A DNA stretch of 22,094 nucleotides. Source: Candidatus Sulfopaludibacter sp. SbA3. GTDB taxonomy: Bacteria > Acidobacteriota > Terriglobia > Bryobacterales > Bryobacteraceae. Shown in pieces: positions 8,124 through 15,602 of the stretch. Within the stretch, counting starts at the first letter, position 1; every line of letters begins with the position of its first letter. The translations under genes and the position numbers were made by a program. The stretch covers positions 1 through 22,094 of the forward strand of contig CAMAUG010000021.1 in NCBI GenBank assembly GCA_945861255.1, written 5' to 3'. The notes under the pieces are model-generated. The model was not told the DNA's origin. It saw nothing but the letters and a program-made list of their open reading frames with translations, and did not search any database.

Positions 8124-8954
8124 CTGCTCACGAACCCGCAGGTTCCCACTTTCGGGCCCGAGCGGCGCGATTATACGCAGCCCGAGCCGCCGCGTCTTCC
8201 GCCGCAGCAACAGCCGCCGCCAAAGCGTTCCTGGACCAAGCGGCTGGGGCCCGTAGGCGTGGTGGTGGCGCTGCTCGCCAAATTCAAGACGGTAATTCTA
8301 CTGGCTCTGACCAAGGGCAAGTTCCTGCTGCTGGGTTTCACCAAGCTCAATACGCTGCTTTCGATGTTCGCGTCCATGGGGTTGTACTGGGCGTTGTACG
8401 GATGGAAGTTCGCGGCGGGCTTCATCCTCAGCATCTACGTTCATGAGATGGGCCACGTGTGGGCGCTGCGGCACTTCGGCTTACGCGCGAGCGCGCCGAT
8501 GTTCATCCCGGGTTTCGGTGCCTTCGTGAGCCTGTACGATAGCCCGGCGAACGTGGGGCAAGACGCGCGCATCGGGCTGGCTGGACCCAAATGGGGCGCC
8601 GGCGCGGCGCTGGCGTGCATGATCCCAGCGTATTTCGGCGGCGGCGGCGGAATATGGATGGCGCTGGCGCACGCAGGCGCCTACATCAATTTGTTCAACC
8701 TGATTCCGGTGTGGCAACTGGACGGCGGGCGTGGATTCCGCGCGCTGAATCGCATCGAGCGAATGACGCTGCTGGCGTTGATGGCCGTACTGTGGTGGGC
8801 GGTGGACGAGGGACTGTTCCTATTCCTGGCGCTCGGTGCCGCATACCGCATCTTCTGGAGCAAGGATCACCCGGCGGAAGGCGATCGCGGAGTGCTGATC
8901 GAATTCGCCGGGCTGCTGATCCTGTTTGGCGCCCTGCTGCGCCTGGCGCGATAG
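8124..8954 (+). CDS. Site-2 protease family (M50) membrane metalloprotease
   Basis: A 276-residue polytopic intramembrane zinc protease. The zinc motif HEMGH lies at 107-111 inside a hydrophobic segment, and the third ligand lies in NLIPVWQLDGGR near 192-203 (Asp200). The N-terminus is a short Pro/Gln-rich cytosolic stretch (about 18-34), followed by hydrophobic segments near 44-62, 80-105, 155-200, 213-245 and 258-275. The start is uncertain. The frame is open into clpC back to ATG 8010, but that part is Arg/Gly-rich and looks like a shadow of clpC. The AAGGAG at 8116-8121 points to CTG 8124 or ACG 8130; I give 8124. S2P proteases cut membrane-embedded substrates such as anti-sigma factors. 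Its place right after clpC suggests that released fragments may go to ClpCP. Confidence 0.88.
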   Translation: MLTNPQVPTFGPERRDYTQPEPPRLPPQQQPPPKRSWTKRLGPVGVVVALLAKFKTVILLALTKGKFLLLGFTKLNTLLSMFASMGLYWALYGWKFAAGFILSIYVHEMGHVWALRHFGLRASAPMFIPGFGAFVSLYDSPANVGQDARIGLAGPKWGAGAALACMIPAYFGGGGGIWMALAHAGAYINLFNLIPVWQLDGGRGFRALNRIERMTLLALMAVLWWAVDEGLFLFLALGAAYRIFWSKDHPAEGDRGVLIEFAGLLILFGALLRLAR

Positions 8955-9277
8955 ACTGCATTTTTCATTCATAGAGGCCCCCCCTGATCTATTAACCCGG
9001 AACGGTACGGGTCCGTTTATTTGCCCGCAACGGCGAGGGTTCACTGTAACGCGCGTGACGCTCGGCGGCCAGCTCCAACCCCCGAGGGAGTTGTTGACGC
9101 TAATCCACGGCGGTGACTCGAGTACTCACCATGTCTCGTAAGCCCGGCTTCCTGCCGCAGAACCCGGTACTCTTGACTACACGGTAAGGCACGGCGGAAC
9201 GCGTGCGGTCATTGCGAAACGGTAAGTGATAGAGCGGCCTTTGCAAAGAGACCGGGCGGAGCGCGTGAATGGCACGA
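8955..9277. other. Intergenic stretch with no identifiable gene
   Basis: This lies between the ends of two convergent genes (M50 protease + and VWA-like protein -). It contains small inverted repeats, such as ACCCG...CGGGT around 8996-9012, but no strong terminator with a T tract. One minus-strand frame (about 9277-9106) is open and reads protein-like (LPFRNDRTRSAVPYRV), but it has no start codon and resembles no family I can name. It could be decayed coding DNA or an interspersed repeat. Confidence 0.3.
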
Positions 9278-10306
9278 TCAGCGTTCCGGCCAATAGCCCT
9301 CGCGGACGCGGACCACGGCTCCGGTTTTCGAAGGGACCGTCACGCTTATCTGGTGGAAGCCTTTGTTCTTGGATTGAGGCGGGGTGAAGCTGAGCAGGTA
9401 CTGCCCGTGAATTTCCTCGCCCATGCGCGTGATAGCTTTTTCCAGGGACTCCACGGTTACGAAGGAAAGATGGCGGCCGCCGGTGACACGCGCCAGGCTG
9501 GTGGCCGCGTTGCGCAGGCTCAAACGGCCCAGTTCTGAAAATGCGTTGACATAGTTTGGTTCGCCCGGCATGGGCGGAGCGTCGCCTGGCTTCGAGGTCC
9601 AATTCTGTATTTGCACCGAATACGTAGCCGAATAGACCACCGCTCCGGCCCGTTCCGCCATTTCGCGGGCCTCGCGCAGGGTGAGCTTGCTGCCGCGGTC
9701 GCGGGCTTCGCTCACCAAGAAGATCAAGCGGCGGTCGCTGATGGGACGCGTCGAAAGCAGCTTGACGGCCCGGGCCACGGCGTCCAGCATCTTGGAGCCT
9801 TTGATGGTGCGGCCGGTGATGCGGTTGATGGCTTCGGTGACGGCGTCGCTGTCGGTGGTGAAGTCCTGGAACACCCGTACCTCGTCGTCGAAGGCGATCA
9901 CGGCGACCTGGCCGCGTTGCCCGGCGACCACCGGCTTCAGCATGGAACCGACTTGCTTCAGACGCGCGATGGCGGGCTGCGAAATACCGCTGGCCTGCAC
10001 CAATACCACCATCGAGACCGGCGCGACCACGGTGTCGGATGTATCCAGGCGCAGTTTTTGCCGGACGCCCATATCGGTGAGCTGGAAATCCTCCAGGTTC
10101 AGGCCGTCGATGAGATTGCCCTTGCGATCAACCACCGAGACGGGCACCAGCACCAGCGAGGTGTCCGTGGTGATGATGGGGCTTTCCGGGACCTGCTGAG
10201 CGGCTTGTTGAGCAAGCAGGGGAAGGACCAGGGCGAGCGTGCAGAGCGCGGACTTCACTAATTCCACTGTAACCGAGGGACGCAGCCCATCGTGCGGCGG
10301 TTTCAT
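9278..10306 (-). CDS. Exported VWA-like protein (Acidobacterial VWFA-related family), degenerate metal site
   Basis: A 342-residue protein from ATG 10306; GTG codons at 10267 or 10258 would trim it to a tighter signal peptide (VKSALCTLALVLPLLAQQ). It then follows the VWFA-related Acidobacterial pattern: a strand-rich opening (SLVLVPVSVVDRKGNLIDGL, then LEDFQLTD), a Rossmann-like A domain, and a closing segment, GQYLLSFTPP...FHQISV...VRVREGYW. The DxSxS metal-ion (MIDAS) motif is missing: where it should stand the protein has VLVQASGIS at about 101-109. The later acidic motif (usually TDGxD) reads SEARDRG. The fold is likely kept while Mg-dependent ligand binding is lost. Its relative at 13473 has an intact site. 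It sits 210 bases downstream of der on the same strand; no partner is obvious. Confidence 0.82.
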   Translation of the reverse strand: MKPPHDGLRPSVTVELVKSALCTLALVLPLLAQQAAQQVPESPIITTDTSLVLVPVSVVDRKGNLIDGLNLEDFQLTDMGVRQKLRLDTSDTVVAPVSMVVLVQASGISQPAIARLKQVGSMLKPVVAGQRGQVAVIAFDDEVRVFQDFTTDSDAVTEAINRITGRTIKGSKMLDAVARAVKLLSTRPISDRRLIFLVSEARDRGSKLTLREAREMAERAGAVVYSATYSVQIQNWTSKPGDAPPMPGEPNYVNAFSELGRLSLRNAATSLARVTGGRHLSFVTVESLEKAITRMGEEIHGQYLLSFTPPQSKNKGFHQISVTVPSKTGAVVRVREGYWPER

Positions 10307-10516
10307 TCGGGGCAGCGGTGAGCGAGAAGTGCGATCGCTGGCGGCCGCGGCCAAACGCGCGCGCCGGCGGCCAACATGCGCGGGATGGCCAACGTGTGCG
10401 GCGGCGACAAGGCGCGCGCGACGCCGGCGCCCGTCAAGGAATTACGCTGCCGGCGGTTGTGGACCGCTTGCTGACGCGCGCAGCACGGTAGCGCTTCCGC
10501 GCTGCAGCTGTGAACC
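10307..10516. other. GC-rich der/VWA spacer with imperfect tandem repeat
   Basis: A very GC-rich gap. GGCCGCGGCC at 10343-10352 is a perfect 10-bp palindrome. GGCCAACATGCGCG (10369-10382) is repeated 18 bases later with two changes (10387-10400). The stretch 10355-10450 is mostly CG and GC dinucleotides. I see no gene here. The promoter of the downstream minus-strand VWA gene, if it has one of its own, should lie here. Confidence 0.3.
10490..10503 (-). terminator. Possible terminator hairpin after der
   Basis: On the minus strand, 13 bases after the der stop, AGCGC and GCGCT close a GGAA tetraloop of the stable GNRA class. No U tract follows, so it may stabilise the 3' end or mark factor-dependent termination rather than act as a classic intrinsic terminator. 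Confidence 0.35.
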
Positions 10517-11821
10517 CTAGCGCCGCTTGGTCTTGATCACGAGGGGCGTCGCTTCAAATCCGAAGCGCTCGCGCAGGCGGTTGGCCAGGTAGCGCTCGGC
10601 TGAGAAGTGCAGCTTGCCGGCGGAGCCGGTGAAAACCACGAACGTAGGGGGACGGAAGCCGGTCTGCGTGATGTAGTGGATCTTCATGTCGTACTCCCAT
10701 TGCAGCGTTTCCACGAAGCGGTTGAGCTCGCCGGTGGTGATGCGGCGCGATGCGGATTCGTAGGCTCTCTTGATCAGCGGGAACAGCGCGCCGGTGCCCG
10801 CGCGTTTATGCGCGGAGACGAACATTATGGGTGCGTATTCCAGGAACTTCAAATTATCGCGAATCTGCTCCATGAACTTGCGCTTGTTCTTGTCCGTGGC
10901 CAAATCCCATTTATTGACGCACAGGATCACGGCGCGGCCTTCTTCATGCGCGTAGCCGGCGATGGTGGCGTCCAGGGCGAGGACGCCTTCGGTGGCATCC
11001 AGCACGATCAGCGCGACGTGTGACATGCGCAGGTGGCGGCGCGCCATGACGACGCTCATTTTCTCCGCCATGAGTTTGGTCTTGCCTTTGCGGCGGATGC
11101 CGGCGGTGTCGACGAACATGAATTCGACGCCGTCCTGGGTCACGGTCTCATCCACGGCGTCGCGCGTGGTGCCCGCGACCGGGGAGACGATGGCGCGCTC
11201 GCTGCCGGTGAGCACGTTGAGCAAGGTGGATTTGCCGACGTTGGGGCGGCCGATGATGGCGATCTTGATGGGAGGAACCGCGATCGGGGCGTTTTCGTCC
11301 ACCGGTTCGGCCATGGGGAAGCCGCGCGTGATGTGCGTAAGCATTTCCTCCATGCCCAATTGATGTTCGGCCGAAACGGGGAACATGTGTTCGAAGCCCA
11401 GCGAGTGGAACTCATGCAGCAGATCCGCGCGGCGCGGGCTGTCGATCTTGTTGACGGCGACGGAGACGGGCTTGCCGGTCTTGCGCAACAGCTTGGCCAG
11501 GTCGCGGTCGGTGCCGGTGATTTCGGCGCGGCCGTCGATCAGAAATATGATGTGGTCCGCCTGGTCCAGCGCCACGCGGGCCTGCTTCAGGATCTGCGTG
11601 GGGATCATTTCTTCGTCGTTGGGGATGATGCCGCCGGTGTCGATCAATTCGAATTTCTTGCCGTAGAAATCGGCTTCTCCGTAGATGCGGTCGCGCGTGA
11701 TGCCGGGCTCATCGCCGACGATGGAGCGGCGCTGGCCGGTGATGGCGTTGAACAGCGTGGATTTGCCGACGTTAGGCCGGCCGACAATGACAACGCTGGG
11801 CAGGTGGAGAGGGGAGGGCAC
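10517..11821 (-). CDS. der: Ribosome-assembly GTPase Der (EngA)
   Basis: A 434-residue protein with two tandem GTPase domains and a C-terminal KH-like domain, the layout unique to Der. It acts in the late assembly of the 50S ribosomal subunit and is essential in most bacteria. Domain 1 has GRPNVGKS (14-21), DTGG (61-64) and NKID (124-127). Domain 2 has GRPNVGKS (191-198), DTAG (238-241) and NKWD (303-306). The KH-like end includes THFVVFTGS-type sequence near TFVVFTGS and finishes in a basic tail (VIKTKRR). Translation starts at a GTG (11821-11819) with GAGGG just before it, at a short two-base distance. The gene is divergent from the 11941 gene. Identification is secure. Confidence 0.98.
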   Translation of the reverse strand: MPSPLHLPSVVIVGRPNVGKSTLFNAITGQRRSIVGDEPGITRDRIYGEADFYGKKFELIDTGGIIPNDEEMIPTQILKQARVALDQADHIIFLIDGRAEITGTDRDLAKLLRKTGKPVSVAVNKIDSPRRADLLHEFHSLGFEHMFPVSAEHQLGMEEMLTHITRGFPMAEPVDENAPIAVPPIKIAIIGRPNVGKSTLLNVLTGSERAIVSPVAGTTRDAVDETVTQDGVEFMFVDTAGIRRKGKTKLMAEKMSVVMARRHLRMSHVALIVLDATEGVLALDATIAGYAHEEGRAVILCVNKWDLATDKNKRKFMEQIRDNLKFLEYAPIMFVSAHKRAGTGALFPLIKRAYESASRRITTGELNRFVETLQWEYDMKIHYITQTGFRPPTFVVFTGSAGKLHFSAERYLANRLRERFGFEATPLVIKTKRR

Positions 11822-11874
11822 TACCCTCTATCATCGCGCATCGCGCGGTATGCCTTCGGTGTTCAATAAGTATG

Positions 11875-11907
11875 GGGAAGTTTCCGGTCCCCGACTGGAA
11901 CCTTCCC
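11875..11907. repeat. Long hairpin (15-bp arms, 3-base loop) between der and the 11941 gene
   Basis: The left arm GGGAAGTTTCCGGTC (11875-11889) pairs with the right arm GACTGGAACCTTCCC (11893-11907) around CCC. Only one pair is mismatched (11881/11901) and one is a G-T wobble (11886/11896). It lies in the 119-base gap between divergent genes, 34 bases before the start at 11941. There is no T tract. In RNA it would lie in the 5' leader of one gene or the other. Confidence 0.75.
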
Positions 11908-11940
11908 GGGCCCATGCACGGCTCGCTAGGATAGAAACTA

Positions 11941-12816
11941 ATGCTTGTGCGCCTGATGCCGACGCGGCATTCTCCGTTCTACACTCCGTTTCTCGCTCTT
12001 CACGCAGCCGGATTTCTAAGGCAGGAAGGTCTGGATGCGTCGCTGCGATTGCCTGCCGAGGGCGAGAGCACGGGCGCCGTGTTGAAGCGGGGAGAAGTGG
12101 ACGTGATTCAAAGCGCGGTCTCAGCGGCCTGGACGCAATTCGAAAAAGGCAATCTTGATACGCCGGTGCACTTCGCGCAAATCAACCAGAGGGATGGTTT
12201 CTATCTGGTGGCGCGGGAGCCGCACGGCGCCTTCACGTGGAGATCGCTGGAAGGGAAGACGCTGCTCGCCGATCATGGGCATCAACCGCTCGTGATGCTC
12301 AAATGGGCGGTCCAGAACAAGGGTGCCGAGTGGGCGCGCATCCATATCGCAAATCTGGGTTCAGCCTCCGCCATGGAAGCGGCGTTCCGCGCCGGTCAGG
12401 GCGACTACCTTCATCTGCAGGGGGGCGTGCCTCACCAGATGGCCCATGAGGGCTCCGGTCACATCGTGGCATCGGTGGGAGAAGGCCTGCCCGCTCTGGC
12501 GTTTTCAAGCGCCGCTGCGCCAGGCACTTGGGTTGAGAGCGAACTCCGGGAGCCCTTTCTGAATGCCTTTGCGAAGGCGAAGCGGTGGGCGTGTGAAATG
12601 CCTGCCGCGGAAGTGGCCGAGGTGATCGCGCCGCTGTTTGCCGATTTATCGGAACTCGCGGTCACTGCGGCAATCGCTGATATACAGCGCATCGGATGTT
12701 GGGAGGGCGGCCCGTTGATCTCTCGCGACGCATACGCCGAGGCTGAGCGCGTGTTCTTGTGGGCGAACGGGATTCAGCATGCACACGCTTATGAGACGGC
12801 GTGTTATTCGGGGTGA
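11941..12816 (+). CDS. NMT1/THI5-like substrate-binding-fold protein without signal peptide
   Basis: A 291-residue protein that resembles the NMT1/THI5/SsuA class of two-lobed ligand-binding proteins. It has the opening RLMPTRHSPFYTPFLALHAAGFLRQEGLD, then LKRGEVDVIQSAVSAAW, SLEGKTLLAD near residues 101-110, and a hinge-crossing segment followed by AFRAGQGDYLHLQGGVPHQM. The start has AGGA at 11928-11931, nine bases upstream. I see no signal peptide or lipobox and no transporter genes beside it, so it is probably not a normal ABC-importer binding protein. Cytoplasmic members of this fold include pyrimidine (HMP-P) synthases and enzymes of menaquinone futalosine pathways, but the cysteine-rich motif of THI5 is absent. 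Function is unassigned. Its stop codon touches the stop of the next gene, which runs the other way. Confidence 0.75.
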   Translation: MLVRLMPTRHSPFYTPFLALHAAGFLRQEGLDASLRLPAEGESTGAVLKRGEVDVIQSAVSAAWTQFEKGNLDTPVHFAQINQRDGFYLVAREPHGAFTWRSLEGKTLLADHGHQPLVMLKWAVQNKGAEWARIHIANLGSASAMEAAFRAGQGDYLHLQGGVPHQMAHEGSGHIVASVGEGLPALAFSSAAAPGTWVESELREPFLNAFAKAKRWACEMPAAEVAEVIAPLFADLSELAVTAAIADIQRIGCWEGGPLISRDAYAEAERVFLWANGIQHAHAYETACYSG

Positions 12817-13422
12817 CTACATCGCCCCCTGGTTCTCCAGACTCCGCCACAAGTACCAGCTTGCCGCGGATCGGTAGGGGCGCCACGGAGCGGCTAGCTT
12901 TTCCATTTCGGCCGGCTTGGGCAATTCTTCCAATGCATAGGCTTTTTTCATCGCCATGCGGACACCCAAATCGCCCACGGGCAGTACATCGGGACGGCGC
13001 AGAGCGAAGATCAGGAACATATGGACGGTCCACACGCCCACGCCCTTCACGCGCGTGAGATGTTCGACGATTTCGGCGTCCGGCAGATCCGGCAGTTGCT
13101 CGAATTGGATTTCACCGCTCCGCGTCATGCGGGCTAGTTCCCGGATATATAGCGTCTTCCGCTGCGAGAGTCCCAGTGTCCGCATTTTTTGAGGGCGCAA
13201 TTTCAACACAGCTTCCGGCGTCATCGGCGACGCCTGTACAGCGGCTGCGAGGCGAGTGAAAATTGCCAGGGCGGCTCGCCCGTTCAACTGCTGATACACG
13301 ATGGACCGCACCAGTGTCTCAAACACCGGTTCCCGATAGGCGATCTTACATGCACCGGCGCGCTCGACGATGGCGGCCATGACCGGGTCGGCCTGTTTCA
13401 GGTGTAGGGCGGCTTTTGGCAT
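12817..13422 (-). CDS. DNA-3-methyladenine glycosylase II-type (AlkA-like, HhH-GPD)
   Basis: A 201-residue base-excision repair enzyme that removes alkylated purines by cutting the N-glycosyl bond. It has the helical opening with LVRSIVYQQLNGRAALAIF (38-56), the helix-hairpin-helix LTRVKGVGVWTVHMFL (122-137), and the catalytic Asp151 in LPVGDLGVR. It ends with WRPYRSAASWYLWR (180-193), typical of the small AlkA-like group that lacks the N-terminal TBP-like domain of E. coli AlkA. No iron-sulfur cluster cysteines are present, which argues against an EndoIII/MutY identity. It is stop-to-stop with the 11941 gene with no spacer, and its start is 50 bases from the divergent VWA gene. No ada-like regulator is nearby. 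Confidence 0.9.
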   Translation of the reverse strand: MPKAALHLKQADPVMAAIVERAGACKIAYREPVFETLVRSIVYQQLNGRAALAIFTRLAAAVQASPMTPEAVLKLRPQKMRTLGLSQRKTLYIRELARMTRSGEIQFEQLPDLPDAEIVEHLTRVKGVGVWTVHMFLIFALRRPDVLPVGDLGVRMAMKKAYALEELPKPAEMEKLAAPWRPYRSAASWYLWRSLENQGAM

Positions 13423-13459
13423 ATGCTTCGATGAAACCCCACGGCTTAGCGGGGCATCC

Positions 13460-13465
13460 TAACAT
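13460..13465 (+). promoter_or_regulatory. Possible -10 element of the 13473 VWA gene
   Basis: TAACAT ends seven bases before ATG 13473, the same hexamer found before hicB. No Shine-Dalgarno sequence precedes this start, so a leaderless transcript beginning at or next to the ATG is plausible. I see no good -35 match. Confidence 0.3.
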
Positions 13466-13472
13466 TGTAGAT

Positions 13473-14438
13473 ATGAATGTGGCACTAAAGTCCGCAGCCC
13501 TTCTTTTGGCGGGGATTGCCGTGGTAGCGCAAGATCAAGACACGGTGATCAAAGTGGAAGTCAGCTTGGTCAACGTGCTGGCATCCGTGCGCGCGAAAAG
13601 CGGCGCGCTGATCGGCACCTTGGAGCAGAGGGACTTCAAGATTTTCGAAGACGGCAAGGAGCAGCAGATCCGCAACTTCACGCGCGAGACGGATCTGCCA
13701 CTCACCATCGGCCTGCTGGTGGACACCAGCGGCAGCCAGGAACGGCTCATTGAAGACGAAAAGCGCGCGGCCTACCAGTTTTTCCAAAAAGTTCTCCGCC
13801 CGAAAGACGTGGCGTTTCTCATGCAATTCGGCACCGAAGCGGAGTTGCTACAGGATGCCACCAATTCCACGCGCGCGCTGCAGCGCGGACTGGACAGCCT
13901 GCGGTTGAGCACGCCGATCGGGGGCATCGGGTCCGGTCCAGTACCGACGCAACGCAACATGGCGGGCACGGTGCTGTTCGACGCCGTCTACCTGGCGGCC
14001 GAGGAGAAATTGAAACGCGAAGTGGGCCGTAAGGCCATCGTGGTGATCACCGATGGCGTCGATACCGGCAGCAAGATCTCACGCGACAAAGCGATTGAGG
14101 CCGCGCAGAAGGCCGATTGTATTATCTATAGCATCTACTATGTGGATCGCGCGGCTTACGGCTTCGGTACGTTCGGCTCCCCGGCTGGCGGCGAAGGCGA
14201 GCTGCGGCGCATGTCGAATGAGACCGGCGGGCAGCTGTTCCAGGTTGGCGGCAAGAACACGCTGGACCAGATTTTCGCGCAGATCCAGGAGGAGATGCGC
14301 TCGCAGTATTCCATCACCTACTCGCCTCCGAATCCGAAACGCGACGGGTCGTATCACAAGATCGACCTGCGTGCCACTAATAAGGACCACAAGGTACAGG
14401 CCCGCAAAGGCTACTACGCGATCGAGCCGGAAAACTAG
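13473..14438 (+). CDS. Exported VWA domain protein (Acidobacterial VWFA-related family), intact MIDAS
   Basis: A 321-residue secreted protein. ATG 13473 is preferred over ATG 13416 because it gives a good signal peptide (MNVALKSAALLLAGIAVVAQ) and avoids overlap with the divergent glycosylase gene. After a strand segment (VEVSLVNVLASVRAKSG, then LEQRDFKIFEDG) comes the A domain with the full metal-ion site: LLVDTSGS at 82-88, a Thr in the MAGTVLFDAVY region, and VVITDGVD. The tail MRSQYSITYSPPNPKRDGSYHKI...VQARKGYYAI is the family hallmark. Many copies of such proteins occur in Acidobacteria genomes and their roles are unknown; surface or periplasmic protein binding is the usual guess. Its last four bases overlap galE on the other strand. 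Confidence 0.9.
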   Translation: MNVALKSAALLLAGIAVVAQDQDTVIKVEVSLVNVLASVRAKSGALIGTLEQRDFKIFEDGKEQQIRNFTRETDLPLTIGLLVDTSGSQERLIEDEKRAAYQFFQKVLRPKDVAFLMQFGTEAELLQDATNSTRALQRGLDSLRLSTPIGGIGSGPVPTQRNMAGTVLFDAVYLAAEEKLKREVGRKAIVVITDGVDTGSKISRDKAIEAAQKADCIIYSIYYVDRAAYGFGTFGSPAGGEGELRRMSNETGGQLFQVGGKNTLDQIFAQIQEEMRSQYSITYSPPNPKRDGSYHKIDLRATNKDHKVQARKGYYAIEPEN

Positions 14439-15424
14439 ATGGCTGTCCGCCGCTTCCCGTGTTTGCGCTCAAACTCCCAAGCCATGGAGACAATGTCCTC
14501 AATCCGCGTGTAGCGCGCCTTCCAACCCAGCGTCTCTTGAATTTTCGCCGGGTTCGCCACCAACACGGGCGAGTCACCGGCGCGGCGCGGGCCGATACGA
14601 AACGGCACGGGTTTTCCAACTATCTTTTCAACGGCTGCGAGCACTTCGCGCACGGAGTACCCACTGCCGGTTCCCACGTTGAAGAATCCGGAAGGCTTAT
14701 CCGCCATCAACCAGTCCAGCGCCGCGATGTGCGCTTCCGCCAGATCCAGCACATGAATGTAATCGCGCACGCAGGTGCCGTCGGGTGTCGGATAGTCGTC
14801 ACCGAAAATCGTGATCGGTTGCCCGGTCATGGTTGCGCGCAGCAATAAGGGAATCAAGTGGGTCTCAGGGTCGTGTTCTTCGCCCAGCCCGGCTTCCGGA
14901 TCCGCGCCGCATGCGTTGAAATAGCGAAGGCTCACGCTACGCATACCCCGGCCGCGGTCCATCCAGGAGAGCATTGTCTCCACGATGGCCTTCGATTCGC
15001 CATAAGGACTGAGCGGAGCTTTCGGCAGGTCCTCCGAGATAGGAACCACGAGCGGCTCGCCATACACGGCGCACGTGGATGAGAACACCAGGCGCCGCAA
15101 GCCGACGCGGGACATGGCATCCAGCAGCGACACGGTTCCGGCCACGTTGTTGCGGAAATACAATTCCGGTTTTTCAGTGGACTCGCCCACCAATGCATAC
15201 GCGGCGAAATGCAGCACGGCATCGAACTGCTCGCGCTGCATTAGTGAAACGAGGAAATCCGTATCGGCCAGCGGGCGCACGTGCAGACGCGCGGCGTCCA
15301 CGTTGTGGCGATATCCACGGGAGAGGTCGTCCACCACAACAACCTCGGTTCCCTTGCGAAGCAACACGTGAGCAGTGTGCGAACCTACGTAGCCGGCGCC
15401 GCCGGTGACCAGAACTTTCGGCAT
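14435..15424 (-). CDS. galE: UDP-glucose 4-epimerase
   Basis: A 329-residue short-chain dehydrogenase/reductase that interconverts UDP-glucose and UDP-galactose (or the N-acetyl forms), supplying sugars for exopolysaccharide and glycan synthesis in the cytosol. It has the NAD-binding GGAGYVGS (8-15), a VVVDDLSRG step near 29-37, the catalytic SSTCAVYG (115-122) with YGESK (Tyr141, Lys145), RYFNACGADP, and VRDYIHVLDLA, all typical of GalE. The length fits the family. The stop codon shares bases CTAG (14435-14438) with the stop of the convergent VWA gene. No ribosome site is obvious before ATG 15424. The neighbouring 15691 glycosyltransferase is divergent and could use related lipid- or nucleotide-linked sugars; that link is inference. 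Confidence 0.96.
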   Translation of the reverse strand: MPKVLVTGGAGYVGSHTAHVLLRKGTEVVVVDDLSRGYRHNVDAARLHVRPLADTDFLVSLMQREQFDAVLHFAAYALVGESTEKPELYFRNNVAGTVSLLDAMSRVGLRRLVFSSTCAVYGEPLVVPISEDLPKAPLSPYGESKAIVETMLSWMDRGRGMRSVSLRYFNACGADPEAGLGEEHDPETHLIPLLLRATMTGQPITIFGDDYPTPDGTCVRDYIHVLDLAEAHIAALDWLMADKPSGFFNVGTGSGYSVREVLAAVEKIVGKPVPFRIGPRRAGDSPVLVANPAKIQETLGWKARYTRIEDIVSMAWEFERKHGKRRTAI

Positions 15425-15518
15425 AAACGTTCAGGATGGCACAGGAGGCCGTAGCTACGCTGCGGGCGCGGGCCGCGCATGAGGTGGGGCGGTCGGCCGT
15501 AATCCCTCCGCAATGCCA

Positions 15519-15602
15519 CCGAGCCGCCATGCGTGGGCATGCCGACCACACCCGTCAGGTGCTCAAGAGGCGGCCTCCGCAGGCATATGCATGGCGGCTC
15601 GG
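15519..15602. repeat. 14-bp inverted repeat pair, part of an intergenic repeat element
   Basis: CCGAGCCGCCATGC (15519-15532) and GCATGGCGGCTCGG (15589-15602) are exact inverted copies, 56 bases apart. The spacer has two 8-bp palindromes (GGCATGCC, GCATATGC). Sixteen bases of the right copy (TGGCGGCTCGGAAGCC, 15592-15607) recur inverted at 21057-21072. The same gap also holds a 10-bp palindrome CGTAGCTACG at 15450-15459 and a GC-rich near-palindrome at 15466-15478. No gene is seen in this 266-base gap. Confidence 0.7.

Noticed and set aside
11033..11869. 278-codon plus-strand frame opposite der
   Set aside because: Its Gly/Ala/Asp-rich text is the antisense of der, whose two GTPase domains are unmistakable. 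Similar shadows lie at 6457-7125 and 7195-7968 (clpC) and 9611-10261 (VWA-like gene).
13416..13472. Upstream ATG for the second VWA protein
   Set aside because: It would place 19 charged and polar residues before the signal peptide and overlap the start of the divergent glycosylase gene.
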